From NCBI GenBank assembly GCA_034003325.1, contig JAVEYW010000004.1:1-64000 (forward strand): a stretch of 64,000 nt of DNA, in the 5' to 3' direction. This DNA comes from Desulfobacterales bacterium. GTDB taxonomy: Bacteria > Desulfobacterota > Desulfobacteria > Desulfobacterales > JAFDDL01. Shown in pieces: positions 28,012 to 36,698 of this stretch. A model generated the notes under the pieces. It did not search any database. It saw only the letters and a program-made list of their open reading frames with translations, and was not told the origin of the DNA. Numbering within the stretch: the stretch's first letter is position 1; each line of letters begins with the position of its first letter. The position numbers and the translations under genes were made by a program.

Positions 28012-28461
28012 TTAATTCGAAATCTTTTTGAATTTATAACTTGTTATCGGCAATCCATCGTTGTTCGCACCGATAACCCCGGTCGTCACTTCCACCGTTT
28101 CACCACATCTGAATGTTTCCACTTCACCCTCAAGCTGAGCAAAAATTCTCACATTCTCCGGGAGATCAATATATCCAAAAATATAAGGTGTCTTAACACG
28201 CGGTGAGCCGACATAAATATCCGTAAAACTATATAATATACCTTTTCGGCTCAGTGGTGTCATCTCGTATTCCTTCCCCCAGCAATTCGGGCAAGTATCC
28301 AGTTTGGGAAAATCCAATTGGCCGCATTTTTGACAGCGGTATCCTTTCAGATAGGGCGGAGAGCCATCCGTTGGCACTTCCAGTAAATCCTCTCGGAAAA
28401 AAATAATATCCGGTTCTTTTTCTTTTTTTTTCTTTTTTAATGTTTCCTCTTTCGCTGACAT
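28012..28461 (-). CDS. bbsA: DUF35 zinc-ribbon/OB-fold protein, BbsA type
   Basis: A 149-aa protein with a lysine-rich N-terminus, a rubredoxin-like zinc ribbon (CQKCGQ then CPNCWG, spacing 10) near residues 43-60 and an OB-fold domain ending near residue 145. DUF35 proteins partner with SCP-x type thiolases; in toluene degraders BbsA is the zinc-ribbon subunit of benzoylsuccinyl-CoA thiolase. It starts 201 bp after bzdQ and just before the thiolase gene, so the pair may be read from the bzd promoter. AAAGGAAA lies upstream of the ATG. Confidence 0.82.
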   Translation of the reverse strand: MSAKEETLKKKKKEKEPDIIFFREDLLEVPTDGSPPYLKGYRCQKCGQLDFPKLDTCPNCWGKEYEMTPLSRKGILYSFTDIYVGSPRVKTPYIFGYIDLPENVRIFAQLEGEVETFRCGETVEVTTGVIGANNDGLPITSYKFKKISN

Positions 28462-28662
28462 GGATATTTCCTTTCATGCTATTCATTGATTTATCCGGCT
28501 GCCAATTCACAGATCGCATGCCAATGTCACTTCTTTTTCACCGCCTACGCAAAGCCGTTACCAAGGGCAATGGGCGGTTTGCCACATCGTTATAACAGGC
28601 AGCAGGGTGTCGGTTCGCCTTAAACAGAATGACGGCCAAACCATCGGCAGGAAGCGGTGATT

Positions 28663-29553
28663 TTATTTTTTATTTTTTTCGTACAGAACCTTGGCAAAAA
28701 GAGCGGCTCCCAGAGCACCGGCGATTTGATAATCGACCTTCGTCTTTAAGGCTTTCACGCCGATTTCCCGTTCGATTCTCTCCACAACGCCTCTGTTTTT
28801 TGCAATGCCGCCCGTGATGACAAAGTCCTCTTCAACACCCATCTCTTTAATCTGCGCGCTTACGCGACTGGCCATGGCGCCCGTGTATGCCGCCAAAATC
28901 TCATTGATGGGAATTTTATTATACAGCATGCCCATCACTTCCGTTTTGGCAAACAGCACGCAAATATTGGAAATTGGCGGCGGCTCTTTATCCACCTGCA
29001 AAGACAGCTCACCAATATCCTGAATGGGAACACGCAACAGGTCCGCGATTACCTCCATCCCCCTTCCGGTTCCCGCGGCGCACTTTTCGTTCATCGAAAA
29101 ATTGAGCACCTTGCCCCGGTCATCACACTTGATGACTTTCAAGTCCTGTCCGCCCATGTCCAGCACCGTGCGCACCGTCGGCCCATACATAAAATTGGCA
29201 CCGCGCGCATGGCAAGCGATCTCGGTCACGGCCTTGTCGGCAAAGGGAACCTTGGCCCGGCCGTAGCCCGTGCCGACCGTAAAATGAATTTTCTCAAGCG
29301 TGAGTCCGGTCCCTTCCATGGCCCAATTGATCGCATTGATCGCACTTTGGGGGCTGTTGTGGCCGGTGCGCATACTAGCGGTCGCATAAAGCTCTCCATC
29401 CAATAAAATCACCGCTTGCGAGCTCACCGAGCCGACATCAACGCCGGCACTGATGACCTTGGCATCTCTCCAGTCTTTATCCTCAGCCTTCCAGTTGTAT
29501 TCGTCCCATCTCCAAAATTCTTTTTTTTCTTCTTTTTTTGCCGCATTTTCCAT
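28663..29553 (-). CDS. bzdQ: benzoyl-CoA reductase (class I) ATPase subunit, BzdQ/BcrD type
   Basis: A 296-aa BadF/BadG/BcrA/BcrD-type ATPase with the phosphate-binding loop SAGVDVGSVSSQAV, the second motif DMGGQD, and cluster cysteines C158 (NEKCAAGTGRG) and C198 (SNICVLFAKTEV) that would bind one [4Fe-4S] cluster between two subunits. It couples ATP hydrolysis to low-potential electron transfer into the ring-reducing subunits. The ATG at 29553 is preferred over 29619 because GGGAG precedes it. It is the fourth gene of the order N-O-P-Q known from the Azoarcus bzd cluster. The gap to bzdP is 99 bp and includes a piece of the dispersed repeat. Confidence 0.87.
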   Translation of the reverse strand: MENAAKKEEKKEFWRWDEYNWKAEDKDWRDAKVISAGVDVGSVSSQAVILLDGELYATASMRTGHNSPQSAINAINWAMEGTGLTLEKIHFTVGTGYGRAKVPFADKAVTEIACHARGANFMYGPTVRTVLDMGGQDLKVIKCDDRGKVLNFSMNEKCAAGTGRGMEVIADLLRVPIQDIGELSLQVDKEPPPISNICVLFAKTEVMGMLYNKIPINEILAAYTGAMASRVSAQIKEMGVEEDFVITGGIAKNRGVVERIEREIGVKALKTKVDYQIAGALGAALFAKVLYEKNKK

Positions 29554-29652
29554 GTGTTTTATCTCCCTTAACCCGGCTTTGCCGGAAGCTGTTAGCTGTG
29601 AGTTCATCGCTTCAGCCATGCTGATCCAATCTGTTAGAGTGACCGCCTTCTA

Positions 29653-30432
29653 TTATGCTTTTTGAAGCGTATCCACGGCCAACAGCGCGGCCCCATAGGC
29701 GGCTATATATTCCGGATTTTCCATGCGGACAAAGTCCATTCCCAATTCTTTTTTCAAGGAATCCAGCATCCCTTCGTTGTACGCCACCCCGCCCGTAACG
29801 GTCACGGGCGCCTCGACTCTCACGCGCCTTGCCATCGATGAAATCCGGCCGGCCATGGCATCATGAACCGCTCGGCAAATATCATTTCGGGCCGTCTCCT
29901 CATGAATCAGCGATACCACTTCCGATTCCGCGAAAATAACGCATTGCGCATTGATGGGAATCGATTTGGTGGACTGCAAGGAGGCCGTCACGAAGTCTTC
30001 CAATGAAACCTCCATCGCCCGGGCCATGGCCTCCACAAAAGACCCGGCGCCGGCCGCGCATTTTTCGTTTACCGCAAAATCAACGACCTTGCCGGTGCCA
30101 TCGCATTTGATGGCCATCGCGTCATTGGCGCCGATATCGATAATCGTGATAATCGAAGGGTCAATTGCATGCACACCGCGGGCGATGCTGGTCACCAGCG
30201 TCGTATCCTTGGCGGCGAAAACCGCACTTTTGGCGCCGGCGCCGGTCGCCAGAATATAATCGATTTCCTTTTCCTTGAAACCGTTCGTTTTCAACGTATC
30301 CTCAAAGGCATCCCGGATGGATTTTTCCCGGTCCATTTCCATCAGGCCGCTGCCCTTAGCGACAATCTGATTATCTTTCAACGCAACGACTTTAACTTTT
30401 TTGGCCCCGACATCTACTCCGACTGTTATCAT
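29653..30432 (-). CDS. bzdP: benzoyl-CoA reductase (class I) ATPase subunit, BzdP/BcrA type
   Basis: A 259-aa protein of the same ATPase family as BzdQ, with VGVDVGAKKVKVVAL at the start, DIGANDAM as the second nucleotide motif, C125 in NEKCAAGAGSF and C164 in AQCVIFAESEV for the shared [4Fe-4S] cluster, and GGVAYNEGM near residue 214. With BzdQ it forms the ATP-driven electron-activation module. The protein is short like BzdP rather than long like the BcrA subunit of Thauera, which supports Bzd-type naming. A 114-bp dispersed repeat lies between it and bzdO. Confidence 0.86.
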   Translation of the reverse strand: MITVGVDVGAKKVKVVALKDNQIVAKGSGLMEMDREKSIRDAFEDTLKTNGFKEKEIDYILATGAGAKSAVFAAKDTTLVTSIARGVHAIDPSIITIIDIGANDAMAIKCDGTGKVVDFAVNEKCAAGAGSFVEAMARAMEVSLEDFVTASLQSTKSIPINAQCVIFAESEVVSLIHEETARNDICRAVHDAMAGRISSMARRVRVEAPVTVTGGVAYNEGMLDSLKKELGMDFVRMENPEYIAAYGAALLAVDTLQKA

Positions 30433-30543
30433 TTTTCTTATCCCTTTCGTTATGATCTCGTAAGTTATTCTCCGGGCGCGGGAGAACCCGCCGCACGTTC
30501 TGTCTTAAATCTTCGGGATTCATTCGTTACAAGACCACCCCTT

Positions 30544-30657
30544 TAGGCCCTTTACCAGAAACATGCACGCCTTTGCGTGTATGCTCGCCGAAGGTGAAAG
30601 ATGGCTTTTATGCATCCCAGCATCCCAGCATTCCAGTATCCGGCTTTGCCGGATTAG
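30544..30657 (-). repeat. dispersed intergenic repeat, copy 1
   Basis: A copy of the family described at 62593-62824, in inverted orientation. It contains the hairpin CCGGCTTTGCCGG at one end, the hairpin ACGCCTTTGCGT in the middle part and TAGGCCCTTTACC at the other end. It interrupts the bzd operon between bzdO and bzdP. Confidence 0.85.
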
Positions 30658-30674
30658 ATTTAGATGGTGTGATA

Positions 30675-32018
30675 TTACTTCAAGCCCAAGGTCTCCATGA
30701 AGGTGTCGATCCGCTTCATTGTTTCGGTTTCGTCGAATTCGCGCTCATCCCCCATATTTCCTTCATAGGTCATCACCGGTACCCCCTGGCTCACCAAGGC
30801 CAGTCTATGTTCAGCCACATTCAGCGATAATCCCTCGCAGCCACGATTATAATGGATCATAACGCCGTCGCAGTGCCATTGATCATACATCTGTTTCATG
30901 ACATAGGCCTTTAATCTATGATCCTGCATGTTTTGACTCCAGAACTGCGTCATTAAATACCTTACCAGGATCTCCAGGCACTGGTCACGGTCTTTGATCT
31001 CTATGCCCATCTCCCTTGGCGTCTGCCGTTTTCGCATGATGCCGTCTTCTCCGATATCCCACGAAAACATCAATCCCATACTATAAAAGGAACCGATGCA
31101 GATGCAGCCATATCTTTCAAGATATCTGAAAATCTTGAGGAAGCCCCATGGCGGTTGTATATCATCCATGACACGGGACCTTTCGGTGGCCAGCATGCCG
31201 ATACCACGGTCCACCCGGTCCTGAACTTCATCGCGGAGTTCCCGGTAAAAATCGGCGTGAGCCCTCGAGGCCTTGTCCAGGGTTGAGAGCGAATATAGGG
31301 TAAACATGCTCTTGGCATCGAGCGGCGCTGGAATTGCTTGATTGAGTATACATATTTCAGGCCATATGGTAAGGATATCAAAATAGTTTTCCGCTGCCTC
31401 AAACAGCAGTTCATCCTGAAAAGGGCGTTTCAATATTTTTTCTAGTTTTTCAATCTGCTCATGAATCTGATCGACGATATACCGTATGCCGTTTTCAGGG
31501 GGATCGTAATAAAAATGACCGGTCTCTTCATTTTTCTTCCAGCAAGGGCCTATGGATAGATCCGTAACCAGAACAGGTTTGTCTTTTCCCTCTATTCTGG
31601 ACACTTCCTGATACCATTTCCCGTGGCTGCAGCACATATGAAACTGCCAGTAAAAATCCGGTTCCGGGAACGACCCGCCAAATGCATATTGGTTTAACAG
31701 TTTGGATCCAAGATAATTCCGCATGTAGGCACAAAGATCCCTGGGATACCCCGCCGCTTCCGCAGCCGCATGACACTTGGAAGCAAAGGGTTTATCAAAA
31801 GCGACACTGGCCCCATAGGGCTCGCCCGTCAACGGATAGACTTTCTTTCCAAATCCGGCCGGAACCGGATCCAGCCCGTGAGCGCCGCCGGACCATAAGA
31901 TGCCGCCGTTTTCGCGGGCGGTTGCAGCATTTCGATAGTATTGGTCCCGCAGTTCTTTTGCTTTATTCCAGCACTTAATGGGCTCTGTCGGATATTTTAT
32001 TTCCAGATCCAATTGCAT
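30675..32018 (-). CDS. bzdO: benzoyl-CoA reductase (class I) ring-reducing subunit, BzdO/BcrB type
   Basis: A 447-aa protein of the 2-hydroxyglutaryl-CoA dehydratase D-component family. The cysteine-bearing segments WQFHMCCSHGKWYQ, LSIGPCW and HYNRGCEGLS are candidates for [4Fe-4S] ligation and substrate-site residues. The start at 32018 follows GGAGG with 8-nt spacing; the ATG at 32033 has no ribosome site. The length equals that of BzdO. Together with BzdN it forms the module that reduces the aromatic ring of benzoyl-CoA to a cyclic diene using electrons energised by BzdPQ. A reductase for a substituted benzoyl-CoA is possible. Confidence 0.87.
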   Translation of the reverse strand: MQLDLEIKYPTEPIKCWNKAKELRDQYYRNAATARENGGILWSGGAHGLDPVPAGFGKKVYPLTGEPYGASVAFDKPFASKCHAAAEAAGYPRDLCAYMRNYLGSKLLNQYAFGGSFPEPDFYWQFHMCCSHGKWYQEVSRIEGKDKPVLVTDLSIGPCWKKNEETGHFYYDPPENGIRYIVDQIHEQIEKLEKILKRPFQDELLFEAAENYFDILTIWPEICILNQAIPAPLDAKSMFTLYSLSTLDKASRAHADFYRELRDEVQDRVDRGIGMLATERSRVMDDIQPPWGFLKIFRYLERYGCICIGSFYSMGLMFSWDIGEDGIMRKRQTPREMGIEIKDRDQCLEILVRYLMTQFWSQNMQDHRLKAYVMKQMYDQWHCDGVMIHYNRGCEGLSLNVAEHRLALVSQGVPVMTYEGNMGDEREFDETETMKRIDTFMETLGLK

Positions 32019-32065
32019 GTTTTTATCCTCCATTTTGGCATATCAATTCCAATGATAATTTAATT

Positions 32066-33193
32066 CTAAAAAAGATCTTCCCCGGCCAAGGTTTCCAAGA
32101 AAGCGTCCACCCGGATGCGCATCGGTCCCAAGGGAACTGTTACATCAAACTCAAGACAGAGGGTGGGGATATTGTTTTGCGCAAACATATCCAACAATGC
32201 CACCTTGTCCGTTTCATGCGGATCACAGAATTTCTGTTGTACAATAATGGCACCGTCCACATGGTAGTCTTTTGTGAATTCGAGAATTCTGTCAAAACGC
32301 TTTCTTAATGGCCAGTCCTTACTCGGGCACGGGGTTCGGGCGATATACCTGTCGGCAATCGCCTTTAGAAGATCGGAACCCGGGGGCACTTCATCCCAGA
32401 AATATCTGCTTCCTGTGCAATGATCATCAATGACAATCGTCGATCCGACGCTTTCAACCATATTCATAAATTTAAAATCGTCGTTTTCGCTTCCCAAAAC
32501 CATCAGCCTTTTTCCAGTATTTCTCTGCTGAAGCCGGTCGTATAGCTCCCTTTCAAGGAGTTCAGAGACAATTTGATTGTGCGCCTCCTTGTCCATCAAC
32601 TGGCTGGCAACGACCATGTACATGGATTCCGTCCCGGTCATTGGCGGGCATTCCGCTTTTCTCAGGTTATACACCGCTTTCATCAATTTTCTGTTTCCGT
32701 TCACAATTTCAACCCCCCGGGTCAAATCATCTTCCGTAATCTCTTTACCTACCCACGCCTGAACGGCGTCTTTGAACTTGATCACTTCTTCTTTATAAAA
32801 TTTAGCCGCGCTTTTGCTCTGAACCGCGTTGGGCATGGGGATCAGATAACTGAATTCGGTGGGCCTGTGTTCCCGCCAACTGCTGAAAGTCTGCCGTATA
32901 TGAAGGCAGGATTGGGCAATCACAATGCCATCCAAATAATCATATTTTCCTTTGAGTCCCTGTGCCAAAACATCCCGGCAGAAAGGGCAGTACATGGCGA
33001 ATAGGTGCGGCTCTGTTACGCTTTGAGGCGTGTGGTCTCCCAACAGTCTCACGGGAAGGACATTGGCGGCATATAATACTTCCTCCGGTACATAGGTGCA
33101 TAAATACCCCATCACCTTTCCACCAGTTCTCTCTTTCCACTTCCTGGCATATTCATGCCGATTCTCATAAACCTGCTGAAATTCCTCAATCAT
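32066..33193 (-). CDS. bzdN: benzoyl-CoA reductase (class I) ring-reducing subunit, BzdN/BcrC type
   Basis: A 375-aa partner of BzdO in the same dehydratase-like family. The conserved segments are VLPVRLLGDHTP, FAMYCPFCRDVLAQG, AQSCLHIRQTF and IVQQKFCDPHETDK, which carry the likely cluster cysteines, and a C-terminal LEFDVTVPLGPMRIRVDAF. It is the first gene of bzdNOPQ. GGAGG precedes the ATG, and a sigma-54 promoter lies 86 bp upstream. The operon is divergent from the large sigma-54 activator. The class I enzyme needs ATP, which is unusual for strict anaerobes, where the ATP-independent Bam enzyme is more common. Confidence 0.88.
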   Translation of the reverse strand: MIEEFQQVYENRHEYARKWKERTGGKVMGYLCTYVPEEVLYAANVLPVRLLGDHTPQSVTEPHLFAMYCPFCRDVLAQGLKGKYDYLDGIVIAQSCLHIRQTFSSWREHRPTEFSYLIPMPNAVQSKSAAKFYKEEVIKFKDAVQAWVGKEITEDDLTRGVEIVNGNRKLMKAVYNLRKAECPPMTGTESMYMVVASQLMDKEAHNQIVSELLERELYDRLQQRNTGKRLMVLGSENDDFKFMNMVESVGSTIVIDDHCTGSRYFWDEVPPGSDLLKAIADRYIARTPCPSKDWPLRKRFDRILEFTKDYHVDGAIIVQQKFCDPHETDKVALLDMFAQNNIPTLCLEFDVTVPLGPMRIRVDAFLETLAGEDLF

Positions 33194-33278
33194 CAGACAC
33201 CTCCATAAACCTTTGGAAATAAAACGTTCGATCCGCCATTAAACGGTAGTTACGATGGTTACGATAACAACGAATAGA

Positions 33279-33294
33279 AGCAAATACCCTGCCA
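33279..33294 (-). promoter_or_regulatory. sigma-54 (-24/-12) promoter of bzdNOPQ
   Basis: The minus strand reads TGGCAG-GGTAT-TTGCT, with correct GG and GC spacing. It closely resembles the bss promoter, sharing TTTGGCAGG before the spacer. The leader to bzdN would be about 75 nt. Confidence 0.75.
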
Positions 33295-33354
33295 AATTTT
33301 TAACATGCTGTTATAATGCAAAAAAATATTCTTAGCGCCATCTGCTCAGGACAA

Positions 33355-33389
33355 ATCCACAATATTTTGTGTTTACCCCCCAATTATTG
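33355..33389. promoter_or_regulatory. putative activator-binding box between bzd and its activator
   Basis: The plus strand shows ATCCACAA, an inverted repeat CACAA-TATT-TTGTG (33358-33371), then ACCCCCCAATTATTG. It begins 61 bp upstream of the -24 element, matching the 62 bp of the bss box. Lying between divergent genes, it could also control the activator gene. Confidence 0.55.
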
Positions 33390-33503
33390 TGTTTTCAAAT
33401 TTTAAAGCTCATGTTAAAAAGGCAAAAGCGCGCATGACTCGGTACAACCAACTCTCGCCATGCCGGATTCGGTTTTTATTATTTTTTGCCGGGGGAAATT
33501 AAA

Positions 33504-36500
33504 ATGGATACGAAAGCGTTTGCTATTCTCTTAAGCGGGTTAGATCAACAAAGCCTGTATTCCCTGCAAGTAGCGGCTCTTTTAGGGGATACCTTTTCAT
33601 TGGATCATGTGTTGGAACTCACCAACATCAAACCCTCAAAGCTCTTAGTGCTCCTTGATGAAATGCTCAAACTGGGTGTTATGGGGGAAAAATTGGAGTT
33701 GGGAAAAGGCAACTATTGTTTCATCACCCCAAACGCCATCAAACCCATCTTAAAATCCATGACGGACGAACAAAAAATATCCTGCCAATCCGGCATTATC
33801 GATTATCTGGAACGAAACCTGCCCGACGATGAAAACAAACCAATCATTCTATCGGAACGTTACCTCCGTTTCAGGGGGCGCAAACAAGACCCCCATTATA
33901 TGAAAAAAGCAGCGGACCATTTAATTGCCGGTCATAAAACGGCTGAGGCGCTTATACTGTATGACAAAATCATCACCGGTCTTTTGGGGAAAGACAGGAA
34001 CACACTGGAGGACATGTTATTAATTGAATCCGTTATGTCCTATGCCCCCATTGCGGTCAATCTTCACCCGGCTGAAAAGATTTTCCCGCTTATAGAAAAA
34101 TCAATTTTAATCGCTGAAGCACGAAAAAACATCAGAGCAAGGGCGATGCTGGAATTGTGCCTCGGCCATCTCCATCAATCTCAAGGCAACAGCCTAAACG
34201 CATCACCTCATTATGATGAGGGTTGGCGCTTGGCACAAGGGACAGGGGACCAGGATTTAATCAGAACGGCATCCAAATTTTTTGCCTTATCGTTGTTCTG
34301 GCAAGGGAAACTGGAAGAGGCCATCCACATGTACGAAATTACACTTGGAAACGTGGAGCAGATTTCACCTGACCTGCGGGATCTCTGGGCCAATCTTATG
34401 CTGGCGCATTGTTACGGCAAAACGGGCCGCGTTGCGCGTGGCGTGGGCCTGGCCGAAGCCATCAGAGAGCGGGCGGCAGCTAAAAATCATCTTAAAACAC
34501 AGGGCTACGCCCATGCCGTGATTGCCGCGATATTATTGGAGGCGCGCCAAATTGAAGACGCCGAACCGCATATCCGCAAAGCATTGTCCATAGGAGAAAC
34601 GACCGGCAGTGATCTGATACTCCGGATGGCCAAAGCATGCAGAGCGTATGAATACTTTTCTAAAGGGAATCTACCAGAAGCCAAAAGAGAGCTGGTTTCG
34701 GCAATTCATCTTGCGATGAAATTGGGCCAGCATCACCACCCGTCCTCATTAATTATTGAGATTTTATGGTCTCTTCATAGAGCCGACCTTGATATCGAGG
34801 AATATTCTTTTATCTCTGAATTAAATCGATTGCTCCATTGGCCGGATATTACCATGAGAGGAGTGGCATTAAGATATCAGGCAATCGTAAAGCAGATGTC
34901 CGGAGCATCCGTTGAAGAGATTGAACCGCTGCTGAACGAAAGTCATGACCTTCTCAAAAAAGCCGGTGCCCGCATCGAACTGGCGAAAACACAAATCGAA
35001 CTGGCCAGATGGTTTGTTGAAAAGGGGGATATCCTCAGCGCAAAAAAGGCCGCCAATATCGCCTATCGCTCGCTGACGGAAATCGATATGGATTGGTTCC
35101 CTTCAGGGTTATTGTTCCTGGTTCAAGAACAGCCGAAGGAGATGCGCCTGTCTTATGGCATTTCAAAACTGGCCGCTGCCACTGATTCCCTGCCGGACTA
35201 TAATGCCTATTTGGGAAAAGTGGTGACCATTCTAACCGATATGTTCGGGGCAGAACGTTCGGTTATTTTGTTAAACGATGGTGAAGGTTCGAATGTCGTA
35301 TTGAAAATTGCCGCCGCTCGTAATTTTATCCCGGAAGAGCTTGACTATTTCAATAAAAACCCATTGCCAAAGTTTATAAGCACCGTTTTGAAACGTGAAC
35401 GCCCCTTAATCATTTCCAACCTTAAAACAAACTCGAAATTTTTCAACCTGTTCCAGGATACGACACCCATAAAGTCGCTCGCGCTCTTGCCTTTGGTGTT
35501 GAACGAAAGCGTTTTCGGTCTGATTTATACGGATAACCGCCTCCTCAAAGGCGTCTTCCAGAAAAAAGACCTGGTGTTGATGACCGCAATCGCCACCCAA
35601 ATAACACTTGCCCTGAAAAGCGTGTCTCTTGCCAAGGAATTGCAGCACATAAAAGATAAGGGCCGGGAAAATTCTTTTTTTGAAAAACAAACCTTAACGC
35701 ACAAGGACTTCCCCAGACTGATTGGCGCCAGCAAAGCGATTACAGACGTGTTGAATAAAGTCAGAAAGGTTGCGGACACAGATGCCACCGTGCTTATTCA
35801 CGGCGAAACCGGCGTCGGGAAAGAATTAATCGCTCAATCCATCCATCATCTGAGCAGACGGGCGGACGGGCCTTTTATCGCCGTCAACATTTGCGCTCTC
35901 AATGAAAACCTCCTACAAAGCGAGTTGTTCGGCTACGAAAAAGGCGCTTTTACCGGGGCGGAACGGTCAAAGGCGGGACGATTTGAGATGGCCGACGGGG
36001 GCACGATTTTATTGGACGAAATCGGCGATCTCTCCATGGAATCCCAGGTTCAACTCCTCAGGGTTCTGGAACAAGGTGAGTTTGAACGCGTGGGAGGCAC
36101 CCGGACCGTCCGCTCCGATTTTCGCCTGATCGTGGCGACCAATCGAAATTTGCAGGATATGGTCGCCAGGGGGAATTTTCGTTCCGACCTGTTCTACCGT
36201 ATCAGCACCTTTCCCATTCATATTCTTCCATTACGGGAAAGGAAGGAAGACATTCCAGGCCTTGTACACCATTTTCTAAAGAAATACTCCGAGCAGCACC
36301 GGAAAAAAATCAAAAGCATACCGGACACCGAGATGAAAAAGCTTCTCGACTACTCCTGGCCCGGAAATATCAGAGAGCTTGAACACTACACCGAACGAGC
36401 GGTGATACTTTCAGCAAATGAGCGCCTCACCATTACCGATTTTGCCGAGACCCGGCCCGTTTCGCATGAAAAAGAGGCCCCGGCCCAAACCGAATTGCGG

Positions 36501-36662
36501 TCCCTTGAGGAAATCGAACGAAACCACATCACAAGCGTTTTGGATCATTGCAGGGGCAGAATCCGGGGGGAACAAGGGGCCGCCAAAATCTTGGGGATGA
36601 AGCCCTCTACCCTCGAATACCGTATTAAAAAATTGGCGATAAAAAATAAAAACGGTCGCTGA
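33504..36662 (+). CDS. sigma-54-dependent activator with large helical N-terminus and GAF domain
   Basis: A 1052-aa regulator. Residues about 1-540 are helical and repeat-like (TPR or MalT-type), about 565-705 form a GAF-like sensor, about 740-975 are the AAA+ domain with GETGVGKE (near 766), GAFTGA (near 813) and LLDEIGDL, and about 1005-1050 are a Fis-type helix-turn-helix. The intact GAFTGA loop shows that it can contact sigma-54. The ATG at 33504 follows GGGGGAA. It is divergent from bzdNOPQ, whose promoter is of the sigma-54 type. I infer that it activates bzd, and through the shared box also bss and the duplicated promoter. The ligand is unknown; no receiver domain is present. Confidence 0.85.
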   Translation: MDTKAFAILLSGLDQQSLYSLQVAALLGDTFSLDHVLELTNIKPSKLLVLLDEMLKLGVMGEKLELGKGNYCFITPNAIKPILKSMTDEQKISCQSGIIDYLERNLPDDENKPIILSERYLRFRGRKQDPHYMKKAADHLIAGHKTAEALILYDKIITGLLGKDRNTLEDMLLIESVMSYAPIAVNLHPAEKIFPLIEKSILIAEARKNIRARAMLELCLGHLHQSQGNSLNASPHYDEGWRLAQGTGDQDLIRTASKFFALSLFWQGKLEEAIHMYEITLGNVEQISPDLRDLWANLMLAHCYGKTGRVARGVGLAEAIRERAAAKNHLKTQGYAHAVIAAILLEARQIEDAEPHIRKALSIGETTGSDLILRMAKACRAYEYFSKGNLPEAKRELVSAIHLAMKLGQHHHPSSLIIEILWSLHRADLDIEEYSFISELNRLLHWPDITMRGVALRYQAIVKQMSGASVEEIEPLLNESHDLLKKAGARIELAKTQIELARWFVEKGDILSAKKAANIAYRSLTEIDMDWFPSGLLFLVQEQPKEMRLSYGISKLAAATDSLPDYNAYLGKVVTILTDMFGAERSVILLNDGEGSNVVLKIAAARNFIPEELDYFNKNPLPKFISTVLKRERPLIISNLKTNSKFFNLFQDTTPIKSLALLPLVLNESVFGLIYTDNRLLKGVFQKKDLVLMTAIATQITLALKSVSLAKELQHIKDKGRENSFFEKQTLTHKDFPRLIGASKAITDVLNKVRKVADTDATVLIHGETGVGKELIAQSIHHLSRRADGPFIAVNICALNENLLQSELFGYEKGAFTGAERSKAGRFEMADGGTILLDEIGDLSMESQVQLLRVLEQGEFERVGGTRTVRSDFRLIVATNRNLQDMVARGNFRSDLFYRISTFPIHILPLRERKEDIPGLVHHFLKKYSEQHRKKIKSIPDTEMKKLLDYSWPGNIRELEHYTERAVILSANERLTITDFAETRPVSHEKEAPAQTELRSLEEIERNHITSVLDHCRGRIRGEQGAAKILGMKPSTLEYRIKKLAIKNKNGR

Positions 36663-36698
36663 CAAGATCACCTATTTCAATTCTTACCAACAGCCCTG

